Assembly (NCBI GenBank): GCA_900635495.1 | Contig: LR134136.1 | Location: forward strand, 62,001 to 126,000 | Length of the DNA stretch: 64,000 nucleotides | DNA from: Atlantibacter hermannii | GTDB lineage: Bacteria; Pseudomonadota; Gammaproteobacteria; Enterobacterales; Enterobacteriaceae | Direction: 5' to 3' | Shown here: positions 25,565 to 35,042 of the stretch, piece by piece | Layout: each line of letters begins with the position of its first letter | Numbering within the stretch: the stretch's first letter is position 1 | Notes under the pieces: generated by a model | The model's database searches: none | What the model was told of the DNA's origin: nothing | What the model saw: only the letters and a program-made list of their open reading frames with translations | Made by a program: the position numbers and the translations under genes

Positions 25565-27408
25565 TTATCGCCACCGCAGGACACGTTGACCACGGTAAGA
25601 CCACGTTATTGCAGGCGCTGACCGGCATTAACGCCGATCGCCTGCCGGAAGAGAAAAAACGCGGTATGACCATCGATCTGGGCTACGCCTACTGGCCGCA
25701 GGATGACGGGCGCGTGATCGGATTTATTGATGTGCCGGGCCACGAGAAATTTCTCGCGAATATGCTGGCGGGTGTGGGCGGTATCGATCACGCCTTGCTG
25801 GTGGTGGCGTGTGATGACGGCATCATGGCGCAAACCGAAGAACATTTAACCCTGTTGCAGCTCGCCGGGCGGCCAACGCTGACCGTCGTGCTCACCAAAG
25901 CGGACCGGGTCGACGACGCGCGTATCGGGACAGTGAAAAATGATGTTGAGGCCCTGCTGGCGCGCATGTCATGGACGCCTGAGGCGATCTTCGTCACTGC
26001 GGCCACCCAGTCCCACGGTATTGACGCTTTACGCCAGCACATCCGCGAACTGCAACCGCAAGCGCATCCTGTTGCGCAACGTTTTCGTCTGGCGATTGAC
26101 CGGGCATTTACGGTAAAAGGCGCGGGCCTGGTGGTGACGGGAACCGCGCTCAGCGGTGAAGTGAATGTCGGTGATACGCTGTGGCTGACGGGCGTGAATA
26201 AGCCGATGCGGGTACGTGGCCTGCATGCGCAAAACACCGGGACCCAACAGGCACACGCTGGTCAGCGTATTGCGCTGAATATCAGCGGCGATGCGCAAAA
26301 AGAGCAGCTCAACCGCGGCGACTGGCTGCTTTCTGCCGCGCCGCGTCATATCTGCGACCGTGTGATTATTGATGTGCATGCGCTGGTGCCGCTCCAGCAA
26401 TGGCAACCGCTGCATATCCATCATGCCGCAAGCCATATTACCGGGCGTATTTCTTTACTCAACGAACGTTTCGCCGAACTGGTGTTAGATACGCCGCTCT
26501 GGCTTTGCGATAACGACCGGCTGATCCTGCGCGATATTGGGGCGCGGCATACGCTGGGCGGCGGTCGCATTGTGCTGACGACGCCGCCGCGTCGTGGCAA
26601 GCGTCAGAGCGAATTTTTAGACTGGCTGGCACGCCTTGCCGATGCGCAGGATGATGCGCAGGCGCTGACGCTACACCTGGAGCGCGGCGCGGTATCACTG
26701 CCAGATTTCGCCTGGCATCGCCAGCTTACGCCGTCGGGACTGACGGCGTTGTTGAACCGGCCGGAGCGTTTACAGGCGGGTGAGCACTTACTGAGCGCCG
26801 AAGTGGCGGCGCGGTGGCAGCGCAAGCTGTTAGACACTCTGAGCTACTATCACGAACAGCACAGCGATGAACCCGGCCCCGGGCGTGAACGTCTGCGTCG
26901 CATGGCGTTGCCGTCGCAGGAAGAGCCGCTGGTGTTAGCGTTGATAGAAAAAATGCGCGAAGCAGGGCTGATTGTGAGCTATCAGGGCTGGCTGCATTTG
27001 CCGGCGCATCAGGCCGGATTTACCGCAGAACAGCAACAGCGCTGGGAGGCGATTTCTGGTTTGTTTGGCGATGACCCGTGGTGGGTACGCGATTTAGCGC
27101 GCGAAACGGGCAGCGATGAACAGGAAATGCGTAAATTCCTCCGCCAGGCGGCGTTACAGGGGCTGATTACGTCGATCGTCAAAGATCGTTATTACCGTAA
27201 CGATCGGATTGTGATGTTTGCTGATTTGATCCGCCGACTGGACAGTGAAAAAGGATCAACCCAGGCGGCGGATTTCCGCGACAGCCTTAATGTGGGCCGT
27301 AAACTCGCCATTCAAATCCTTGAGTATTTTGATCGCATCGGCTTTACACGTCGCCGCGGTAACGAGCATCTGTTACGCGACGCCGCATTATTTGGCCGCG
27401 AGGATTAA
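25561..27408 (+). CDS. selB: selenocysteine-specific elongation factor SelB
   Basis: EF-Tu-like GTPase that carries Sec-tRNA(Sec) to the ribosome and binds the SECIS hairpin next to UGA. It has 615 residues (E. coli 614). The G1 motif is GHVDHGKT (residues 7-14), G2/switch I is RGMTIDLGYAYW, G3 is DVPGHEKF and G4 is TKAD. The C-terminal 240 residues contain the winged-helix repeats that grip SECIS RNA (ending REDIGFTRRRG-type helix). Translation starts at the ATG overlapping the selA stop, so the two are coupled. Confidence 0.97.
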   Translation: MIIATAGHVDHGKTTLLQALTGINADRLPEEKKRGMTIDLGYAYWPQDDGRVIGFIDVPGHEKFLANMLAGVGGIDHALLVVACDDGIMAQTEEHLTLLQLAGRPTLTVVLTKADRVDDARIGTVKNDVEALLARMSWTPEAIFVTAATQSHGIDALRQHIRELQPQAHPVAQRFRLAIDRAFTVKGAGLVVTGTALSGEVNVGDTLWLTGVNKPMRVRGLHAQNTGTQQAHAGQRIALNISGDAQKEQLNRGDWLLSAAPRHICDRVIIDVHALVPLQQWQPLHIHHAASHITGRISLLNERFAELVLDTPLWLCDNDRLILRDIGARHTLGGGRIVLTTPPRRGKRQSEFLDWLARLADAQDDAQALTLHLERGAVSLPDFAWHRQLTPSGLTALLNRPERLQAGEHLLSAEVAARWQRKLLDTLSYYHEQHSDEPGPGRERLRRMALPSQEEPLVLALIEKMREAGLIVSYQGWLHLPAHQAGFTAEQQQRWEAISGLFGDDPWWVRDLARETGSDEQEMRKFLRQAALQGLITSIVKDRYYRNDRIVMFADLIRRLDSEKGSTQAADFRDSLNVGRKLAIQILEYFDRIGFTRRRGNEHLLRDAALFGRED

Positions 27409-27416
27409 CCGCTTAA

Positions 27417-27455
27417 TAATGCGATATATATAAACTTAAAATATGTATCGCATTA
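27417..27455. repeat. AT-rich palindrome between selB and yiaY
   Basis: TAATGCGATA (27417-27426) and its complement TATCGCATTA (27446-27455) surround a short AT core that extends the stem by partial pairing. A second small repeat GTTCC/GGAAC follows about 30 bp downstream. Either a selB terminator without a clean T tract or an operator for yiaY. Confidence 0.5.
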
Positions 27456-27609
27456 TTTAATTGATACCACAAATTAAATAGGTTCCTAATTTTTTATTAT
27501 TGGAACTTATGATGTCTCATAGTATTCACTTTCCCGGACGACGGCTTTTATTTTTCATTCGACAGGTATATTACGGAAAAACCGTTTAAATCCTAAAAGG
27601 GAAGAAATT

Positions 27610-28758
27610 ATGACATCCGTATTTTATATTCCTGCAATCAATGTAATTGGCCTGAATTCATTAAACCAGGCCTTAGATACCGCCCGCGATTATGGTTATA
27701 AGAGCGCGCTTATTGTCACAGATATTATGCTGGCCAAACTGGGCATGGCAGAGCAGCTTCAGCAATCACTGGCTGAGCGGAATATCAAAAGCGTTGTATT
27801 TGACGGCACCCATCCAAACCCTACGACGGCCAATGTCAGCGCCGGGCTGGAAATATTAAAAAATCATCATTGCGACTGTGTTATTTCATTAGGCGGCGGC
27901 TCTCCGCATGATTGCGCCAAAGGCATTGCGCTGGTGGCGACCAATGGCGGCAATATTCGCGATTATGAAGGCGTCGATCGCTCAGCAAAACCGCAATTGC
28001 CAATGATTGCCATCAATACTACCGCGGGCACGGCATCTGAAATGACCCGCTTCTGCATTATTACCGATGAAGAGCGCCATATTAAAATGGCGATTGTGGA
28101 TAAACACGTCACGCCTGTCATGTCCGTTAACGATCCGGCACTGATGATGGGGATGCCGAAATCCCTGACGGCCGCCACCGGTATGGATGCCCTGACCCAC
28201 GCCATTGAAGCTTATGTATCCGTCGCCGCCACGCCGATTACCGATGCATGCGCCCTGAAAGCGATAACCATGATCGCCAAACATTTGCCGGTAGCGGTGG
28301 AAGAAGGGGATAACCTGGTGGCGCGTGAGGCCATGGCGTATGCCCAGTTTATGGCGGGTATGGCGTTTAATAATGCCTCGTTAGGCTATGTTCACGCGAT
28401 GGCGCATCAGTTGGGCGGTTTCTACGATTTGCCGCATGGCGTGTGTAATGCGGTATTGCTGCCGCACGTTGAACAATTTAACAGCCGTGTCGCCGCCGCG
28501 CGTTTACGCGACTGCGCTGCAGCAATGGGCGTAGAGGTTAGCGCGATGAGCGCTCAGCAGGGCGCTGATGCCTGTGTTGCCGCGATACGCCAACTGGCGA
28601 AAAGCGTGAATATTCCGACTGGCCTACGTGATTTAAACGTGAAAGAGCAGGATTTTGCGATTCTGGCCGCCAATGCGCTGAAAGATGCCTGTGGATTGAC
28701 CAACCCTGTGCAGGCATCCCATGAGGAAATCATCAGCATCTACCAGGCCGCGTTTTAA
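27610..28758 (+). CDS. yiaY: iron-containing alcohol dehydrogenase YiaY
   Basis: A 382-residue group III Fe-dependent NAD alcohol dehydrogenase, close to E. coli YiaY (383) and Zymomonas AdhB. Motifs: GGGSPHDCAKG at residues 96-106 (NAD binding), NTTAGTASEMTRFCI, HAIEAYVS and the iron-ligand region HAMAHQLGGFYDLPHG near 261-276. The physiological substrate is uncertain; broad primary alcohols are likely. AAAGGGA lies upstream of the ATG at 27610. It follows selB in the same order as in E. coli but 200 bp away with its own AT-rich leader, so it is probably a separate transcript. Confidence 0.93.
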   Translation: MTSVFYIPAINVIGLNSLNQALDTARDYGYKSALIVTDIMLAKLGMAEQLQQSLAERNIKSVVFDGTHPNPTTANVSAGLEILKNHHCDCVISLGGGSPHDCAKGIALVATNGGNIRDYEGVDRSAKPQLPMIAINTTAGTASEMTRFCIITDEERHIKMAIVDKHVTPVMSVNDPALMMGMPKSLTAATGMDALTHAIEAYVSVAATPITDACALKAITMIAKHLPVAVEEGDNLVAREAMAYAQFMAGMAFNNASLGYVHAMAHQLGGFYDLPHGVCNAVLLPHVEQFNSRVAAARLRDCAAAMGVEVSAMSAQQGADACVAAIRQLAKSVNIPTGLRDLNVKEQDFAILAANALKDACGLTNPVQASHEEIISIYQAAF

Positions 28759-28789
28759 TCACGCCTGCGGATAATGTGACAGGCGCGCC

Positions 28790-29674
28790 TCACTCACGGG
28801 GCGCGGCTTTTTTCTTTGCAAGCCATACCGCGCCTAACCGTCCTGCCTGGTTTCCTAACTGGCAAGGCTGGATGGGCACCTGCAAGGCGTCCCACTGTTC
28901 AAAGGTTTCCAGATGACGCCGCAGTAATTTAAACACCTTTTCTTCTTCACTGATGCCGCCGCCAATCAGCACCACCTGCGGGTCAAACATCGAAATAACG
29001 CTGTAGACGCCCCGGGCCAGATTACGGGCCCATAAATCGATCGCTTCGCGCAGGTGAACATCGCTGTCCATTTTTTCGAACAGTTCTTTACCGTGGGGCA
29101 TCTCATCGGCGGAAAGCGCCAGCGCCTGGCGGCAGGATTCCATCAGCCCGCTTGCGGAGGCCACTTCATGCATACATTCGCCATTATCGCCCACCGGGAT
29201 CACGCCAAATTCCCCGGCACGGAAATGCGACCCCCGGTACAGCGACCCGTCGAGAATAATCCCGCCGCCGATGCCGGTACCGACAGTTATGCAAACGATA
29301 TTCTCGTACGTTTTCCCCGCGCCGCGCCACAGTTCGCCCAGCGCCGCGCAGTTAGCGTCGTTTTCCACGATGGCTGGCAAATCGGTGAGTTCGCCAAACA
29401 ACTCAAGCAGGTTAACGCCATCCATATACGTCAGTGCGCCCGCTTTAGCCGCAACGCCCGTATGCGCATTGATATGCCCCGGGAAACTCACCCCCAAAGC
29501 GACAATGTCATACTCTTTTTGATAATTTTCGATCACTTCCTGGCATTTCTTTCTGAACGTCTGCTCATCTTCCGGCGTGTCATATTCATCAGAAATGAGC
29601 TCATGACCTTCTTCATCAATTACACCGTGTTTGATATGTGTTCCACCGACATCAAAGCCAATGAAATGCTGCAT
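28790..29674 (-). CDS. ROK-family sugar kinase
   Basis: A 294-residue cytoplasmic sugar kinase of the ROK family without a DNA-binding domain. The ATP loop is FDVGGTHIKHGV (residues 6-17), the catalytic Asp lies in VENDANCAALGE (near 104-115), and CITVGTGIGGGI is the second phosphate motif. The zinc-type CXCGX2GC motif of most ROK proteins is replaced by GECMHEVASASGL, as in several zinc-less ROK kinases. It could phosphorylate glucose, a beta-glucoside, N-acetyl sugar or allose; I cannot tell. It stands alone between yiaY and ysaA, where E. coli carries the yiaJ-sgbE gluconate-type genes and aldB. Confidence 0.85.
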   Translation of the reverse strand: MQHFIGFDVGGTHIKHGVIDEEGHELISDEYDTPEDEQTFRKKCQEVIENYQKEYDIVALGVSFPGHINAHTGVAAKAGALTYMDGVNLLELFGELTDLPAIVENDANCAALGELWRGAGKTYENIVCITVGTGIGGGIILDGSLYRGSHFRAGEFGVIPVGDNGECMHEVASASGLMESCRQALALSADEMPHGKELFEKMDSDVHLREAIDLWARNLARGVYSVISMFDPQVVLIGGGISEEEKVFKLLRRHLETFEQWDALQVPIQPCQLGNQAGRLGAVWLAKKKAAPRE

Positions 29675-29912
29675 ACGATTTTCCTTCCAGGGGGCATCAC
29701 AGTAAGTATGGCTGAGGCCTGAAAACGGAATGTAAATTAAGGTAATACTTTAAAAACAAATGCCTGGAAGTATGCCGAAGACGGCCTCGCAGTGGCGCCA
29801 GGCGGCAGGCGTTACGCGGTGAATAAAAATGGGCTGCTTTACCTGTCACGATCAAAGCGTTGAGCATAAATGATCTGGCACTCTGACTCTTTTATGTCTG
29901 ATGGAGTGGGTG

Positions 29913-30401
29913 ATGAACCGCTTTATTGTTGCCGAATCGAATAAATGCATCGGCTGCCGAACCTGTGAGGTGGCCTGCGTAGTATCGCATCAGGCATCGC
30001 AGGATTGTTCTACCGTCAGCCCGGAGGCTTTCCAGCCGCGGATCCGTGTGGTTAAAACCGGCATGCTCTCAACGGCGGCGGTATGCCGTCAGTGCGAAGA
30101 TGCGCCGTGCGGCGCAGTGTGCCCGACCCATGCGATTTCCCGCACGGGTGATTTCATCGCTGTCGACCAGGCGCGCTGCATTGGGTGTAAAACCTGTATG
30201 CTGGCGTGCCCGTATGGTGCGATGGAAGTCGTGACCGCAGGGGTGAATCAGGCGCAGGCGTTGAAGTGTGACTTGTGCTTTCATCGTGAAACCGGGCCTG
30301 CGTGCGTTGAGGCCTGCCCGACATCTGCTTTGCGCTGTATGGATCCCCTACAGCTTGAACAAATCAGCGCAGAAAAACGCCGCCGGGCGGCGGCGTGGTA
30401 A
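29913..30401 (+). CDS. ysaA: ferredoxin-like 4x[4Fe-4S] protein YsaA
   Basis: A 162-residue HydN/YsaA-type electron carrier. Sixteen cysteines fall in four clusters: Cys12/15/18/22, Cys58/61/66/70, Cys89/92/95/99 and Cys119/122/131/135, consistent with four [4Fe-4S] centres as in the beta subunits of molybdenum oxidoreductases. The partner enzyme is unknown; HydN-type proteins serve formate dehydrogenase H. The ATG at 29913 is used because MNRFI matches E. coli YsaA; an ATG four codons earlier is possible. It is convergent with avtA, 4 bp apart. Confidence 0.92.
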   Translation: MNRFIVAESNKCIGCRTCEVACVVSHQASQDCSTVSPEAFQPRIRVVKTGMLSTAAVCRQCEDAPCGAVCPTHAISRTGDFIAVDQARCIGCKTCMLACPYGAMEVVTAGVNQAQALKCDLCFHRETGPACVEACPTSALRCMDPLQLEQISAEKRRRAAAW

Positions 30402-30405
30402 ACCG

Positions 30406-31661
30406 TTATGCGCTCGCTTCCTGCCAGGCGAGCGCGATCTCTTCGGCCAGAATTTTCACTCCCGCCTCAATTTTTTCCGGCTCCGGCACATAGTTCATGC
30501 GCATACACTGATGCGTATGCGGCCACGGCTTATCGAGACCAGGGAAGAAATAGTCGCCAGGCACCATCAGTACGCCCCGCTTTTTAAGCCGCTGATACAG
30601 CAGTTCAGTGGTGATCGGCAAATCTTTGAACCATAACCAGAGGAAAATCGCGCCTTCTGGTTTGTGGATCAGGCAACGTTCCGGCGGCAGGTAGCGGCGA
30701 ATAATCGCGAGCGTTTCCTGGACACGCTGTTGATAAAATGGCCTGATAACCGTGTCAGACAGACGCAGCAGGTCTTTACGCTTAATCATTTCACAGGCGA
30801 TGGCAGGCCCGATACCACCCGGCGCCAGGCTGATAATGCCGTTCATGTTGCTGACCGCGGAAATGATCTTCTCATTGGCGATAATGATGCCGCAGCGGCT
30901 GCCAGGTAGACCAAGTTTCGACAGGCTCATGCACAGCACGATATTGGGGTTCCACAACGGTCGCGCTTCAGAAAAAATAATCCCCGGAAACGGAACGCCA
31001 TATGCGTTATCAATAACTAACGGGATCCCATGCTGATTGGCGAGCGCGTCGAGCTTCATCAGCTCATCATCGGTGATGACGTTGCCGGTGGGGTTCGTAG
31101 GCCGCGAAACACATATCATCGCGGTCTCTTCGCCGATGTGCAGATGCTCAAAATCGACGTGATATTTGAACTGGCCTTCCGGCAGCAGTTCAATATTGGG
31201 GCGCGCCGAAACGAACAACTCCTCTTCGAGGCCGGAATCCGCATACCCGATATACTCTGGTGCCAGCGGAAACAGCGCTTTTTTGGTAGAGCCATCCGCC
31301 TGACGACCGGCGAACAGGTTAAACAAGTAGAAAAACGCGCTCTGACTGCCATTTGTTAGCGCAATATTCTGTGGTTCGATATCCCAACCAAATTCTTCAC
31401 GCAGCATACCGGCCAGCGCGTCCAGCAGCTCGCTTTTCCCCTGTGGCCCATCATAATTACAAAGCGCTTCAGTGACTTTGCCGCTTTCCAGCATCTCGCC
31501 CAGGAGCGTATGGAAATAGTCGTTCATTTCCGGAATTTGCGCCGGATTACCCCCGCCAGCATAATCGCGCCGGGGGTGCGTAACCCGTCGTTAAGGTCTT
31601 CCATCAGGCGCGTGATGCCTGCATGGCGGGTAAATTTGTCGCCGAAAAGAGAAAAAGTCAT
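30406..31661 (-). pseudogene. avtA: valine-pyruvate aminotransferase AvtA, single-base frameshift
   Basis: PLP aminotransferase (transaminase C) exchanging valine or alanine with 2-oxo acids. The N-terminus MTFSLFGDKFTRHAGITRLM is encoded from 31661, but the frame is lost at the C run 31550-31554, where LAGGNPAQIPE requires one more G on the coding strand. The remaining 373 residues are intact, with the PLP motif CMSLSKLGLPGSRCG and the substrate Asn/Tyr segments. Correction gives 418 residues (E. coli 417). The shorter frame starting MNDYFHTLL should not be taken as the real start. A functional gene with a consensus error is the best reading. Confidence 0.92.
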
Positions 31662-31794
31662 AGCCGTCTTGATATCGAAAACTGATAAAAGAGGCTAACG
31701 ATAACGCTCCCGGTTCAGTGGCGCAAATGGCAAATCCCTCAGGATGTTGCCGGTTATGCCAGAGATTTACGTTCTACTGGCATAACCTGCTGTA

Positions 31795-33830
31795 TTAACG
31801 CTGAGGTTCACCTGCCCAAATGACCATGACCGTATCGTCGCCTTGCGTCCTGCTAAACCCGTAAACCTTCTCGTCATTAAGAGGCGTGTGTTTCCCTTCG
31901 CCAATAGCCGGATGGCGGGCGCGGAACTGGGCGAGCTTTTGCCAGTGCGCCAGAGTGGCGGCTTGCGCGCCTTCAATATCCTGCCAGTTCATGTCTGAAC
32001 GGGTGCCCTGCAACGGATCGGAGCCGGTCGGTCCGAACGCGCGGGCGGTTTCGTCGCCATAAAAAATCTGTACGGCGCCCGGCGCTAACATCAGCAGTTC
32101 CGCCGCCCGGGTTCCGCCTTCGCGAAACAGACGCGTATCATGGGATGAGAGGTAACTCAGCACATTGAATTGCTGAAGCTTGTCGGCCATTTGTTGCCAG
32201 ACTGGCTCGATGTTAGCCAGACAATTCACCGCGCCGGCGGCCTGCTCCTGATAATCGAAGTTGATCATCGCATCGAAGCCGTTACGGTAGTAATCGCTCA
32301 GCATCACGCCGTGCCCCCAGGCTTCGCCCGTCATCCAGAACGGCGCATCATCCAGTTTTTTATCCGGATGCGCGGCTTTCCAGTCATTGAGCGCTTCGCT
32401 GGCCTGGTTTTTCAACTGCTGCCACGCGCCCATTTCTACGTGTTTGGCGGTATCGACCCGGAATCCATCGATGCCGAAATCCCGCACCCACTGGCTGAGC
32501 CATTCGGTCAAATAATCACGCGGCGTGTAATTCGGGTGCTCTTTTGCCCGGGTATCGGGTTTTTGCTGGTAAAAATTGGGCAGACCGGTGGCGACGGTCG
32601 ATTCGGTTTTCAAATCGGGCAGGAACGCCAGCGACATCGTCAGGTCATCAAAGCCGGGGCTGTCATAATCGCCAATGTCGGTGCGGATCCAGTTTTTACC
32701 CCACCATTTTTCCCATGCCGCTTTATCACTGAAGTTGATGTAATCGTTAAAGCTGTGCCACGTCTGGCCCGGTCCGGGTTTCCAGTCCGTCCAGTTTTCA
32801 CCCAGCGTTTTGGTTATTTCATCGCCTTTCAGATACAGCGCGCCAAACTGATATTGCTGCATATCCGCCAGCGTGGCGTACCCGGCGTGGTTCATCACAA
32901 TATCAAAGAGAACGCGGATGCCGCGCTGGTGCGCACCATCAACCAGTTTCTGGAGATCGTCGCGGGTGCCCATATTGGCATCGAGGGTGGTCCAGTCCTG
33001 GGTGTAATAACCGTGATAGGCGTAATGAGGGAAATCGCCTTTGGCGCCGCCGCCTACCCAGCCATGAATTTGTTCAAAAGGAGCGCTTATCCACAAGGCG
33101 TTAACGCCCAGGTCCTGCAGATAATCCAGCTTTTGCGTGAGGCCCTGCAGATCGCCGCCGTGGAAGGTGCCGATCTCTTCCATGCCGTCTTTTATGCCGT
33201 CCATAACTGTTGTCATTATCCGGATCGCCGTTTTCAAAGCGATCGGTCAGAACAAAATAGACGGTGGCGTTATGCCAGCTGAACGGGGCTTTTTCCGGGG
33301 TGTCTTCCGCTTCAAGCAGCAATAAGCCATTGCTGGACGCGGCTGGCATCAGGGTGATTTTGCCGTCTGTTACGGTCGCGCTGTTGCCGCTGTAAAAATC
33401 GCGAACTTTCTCGCCTTCTGCAAAACGATCGTTAACCGCTACGGTCACCGGGCCGCCATCCCATTTCGGGCATTGATGTACCGCTGCCGCCACCGCTTCA
33501 GATTCGTCCTGCTTCACGCTGAGCATCAGGGTCGGCGTACCCGAACGGGTATCAACCTGGATGTGATAATTGCCGCTACGGAACAGCTTCCACTCTGGCG
33601 CATCCCCGAACAGGGTGAAAGCGACAGCATCTGATTGAGTTTGATAGCGCCGCTCGGCTGCCAGCATTGCTCGCCTTCTGTCAGACGCAGTGGTCGCGCA
33701 CCTTTTTCCAGAACGCCCTGGGTGGTGAAAATGCCGGCGGCTTTTCTTCAAAGGCGGGAAGGTCAGGCAAATTCCACTGCGCCAGTACCGTACCGGGCAG
33801 CAGTAACAGCGCGAAACAATTTTTTTTCAT
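31795..33830 (-). pseudogene. malS: periplasmic alpha-amylase MalS, three frameshifts
   Basis: GH13 enzyme of the maltose regulon that cuts maltodextrins, releasing mainly maltohexaose, in the periplasm. The product begins MKKNCFALLLLPGTVLAQW, a clear signal peptide. Frame breaks lie at 33742-33745 (missing base), 33604-33607 (missing base) and 33190-33193 (extra base), all in four-base runs. Correcting them gives 678 residues (E. coli 676). The catalytic domain (481 residues) is uninterrupted, with DGFRVDTAKHVE (nucleophile Asp), MTGEAWGHG (acid Glu) and LSSHDTRLF (third Asp). No maltodextrin genes adjoin it. Confidence 0.93.
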
Positions 33831-34142
33831 CGGGCGGCTCCCATGGGAATTTTACCCATTCTGGCAGGACTTTCCGTTCACAGGCTCATCCCTTAAAGCA
33901 CCGTGCGGGGAGGAATCCACAGGCTGAGTGAGCTATCTCTCGTTTTTGCTTTTTTCTGCGATAACCGTCAGAGATCGCACTATTTTTAACTACGATATGC
34001 AGGCCGTGCGTGACAAGGTTTCAGATTTGTATTATTTCTTTTACTGCTCTTGATGGTTATTTTTGGTAAGATTTGAGATTCGGCTCACAAATTTTTGTCA
34101 TGAATAAGGTGTTGGAATGCATTTATCCGACCAGGAGACCTA
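33831..34142. promoter_or_regulatory. malS-bax divergent control region with MalT-box-like sites
   Basis: 312 bp without a gene. GGGATGAG on the minus strand (33885-33892) and GGGGAGGA on the plus strand (33907-33914) resemble MalT boxes (GGGGA[T/G]GAGG), as expected for malS. The right half is AT-rich and holds the bax promoter. Confidence 0.5.
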
Positions 34143-34967
34143 ATGAAATCGACTCGATTACGACGAATCGGGGCGGCGATACTCATCTTTTTCACCTTTG
34201 CATTTTCGGGTGGAGTGCTGGCAAAACAGCACAAGACGACGAGTCATACAGCTCAGATTAAGAAAACCAGCGTCAAGCATCAGGCAAGCAGTAAAAAAGA
34301 GTATTCTCGCAATAGTGAAATAAGTGGTTCACTTCCTGATTTGCGAAAATACCCTTCCGGGACCCCAAGAAAAAAAGCGTTTCTCCGGACAGTAATGCCT
34401 TATATCACCAGCCAAAACGCGGTGATTACAGCGGAACGTAACTGGCTTATCTCTAAACAGTACGAAGGGAAATGGTCACCCGCTGAACGCGCACGTCTGA
34501 AGAAAATCGCTCAGACGTACAAAATCAGCTGGAACGGCAATACCAAACGTATTCCCTGGAACACGCTGCTTGAGCGCGTAGACATCATTCCGACCAGCAT
34601 GGTGGCAACGATGGCGGCAGCGGAAAGCGGATGGGGCACCTCGAAACTTGCCCGCAGTAACAACAATCTCTTTGGCATGAAATGCACCCAGCGGAAATGC
34701 AACAGCCAGCCGGGCAAAGTGAAAGGTTACTCGCACTTTGGTTCCGTGAAAGAGTCCGTTTCGGCCTACGTGGTTAATCTGAACACGCACCCCGCGTATG
34801 CTTCCTTCCGGAAGTCACGGGCGCAGTTGCGCAAAGCGGATCAGGAATTAACGGCGACCAATATGATCCATAAACTCAAAGGCTACTCGACGAAAGGCCG
34901 GAGTTATAACAACTATCTGTTTTCCATGTATCAGGATAATCAGCGATTGCTGGCCGCCAACATGTAA
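34143..34967 (+). CDS. bax: Bax, glucosaminidase-domain protein
   Basis: A 274-residue exported protein, the same length as E. coli Bax. Residues 1-27 are a signal peptide; a basic, low-complexity linker follows (about 28-75) and then a mannosyl-glycoprotein endo-beta-N-acetylglucosaminidase-like domain (about 125-270) with AAAESGWGTSKLARSNNN containing the catalytic Glu, then SVSAYVVNLNTHPAY. It probably cuts peptidoglycan glycan strands or binds to them; the E. coli role is not firmly known. GGAGACC lies just before the ATG. It is transcribed divergently from malS. Confidence 0.93.
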   Translation: MKSTRLRRIGAAILIFFTFAFSGGVLAKQHKTTSHTAQIKKTSVKHQASSKKEYSRNSEISGSLPDLRKYPSGTPRKKAFLRTVMPYITSQNAVITAERNWLISKQYEGKWSPAERARLKKIAQTYKISWNGNTKRIPWNTLLERVDIIPTSMVATMAAAESGWGTSKLARSNNNLFGMKCTQRKCNSQPGKVKGYSHFGSVKESVSAYVVNLNTHPAYASFRKSRAQLRKADQELTATNMIHKLKGYSTKGRSYNNYLFSMYQDNQRLLAANM

Positions 34968-34990
34968 GCAGTGCGTGAATAAATCGAAGA

Positions 34991-35016
34991 ACCCGGCATG
35001 TAAGCCGGGTTTTTTT
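34991..35016 (+). terminator. rho-independent terminator of bax
   Basis: ACCCGGC/GCCGGGT stem followed by seven T residues. Confidence 0.9.
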
Positions 35017-35042
35017 ATGGGTTGCTGAAGGCGGCGCGGAAA

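Noticed and set aside
30406..31527. AvtA starting at an internal Met (373 residues)
   Set aside because: The true N-terminus is encoded upstream in another frame, interrupted by one missing G.
32170..33282. 370-codon open frame on the plus strand
   Set aside because: Antisense to malS, whose catalytic domain is clearly recognisable; composition is that of a shadow.
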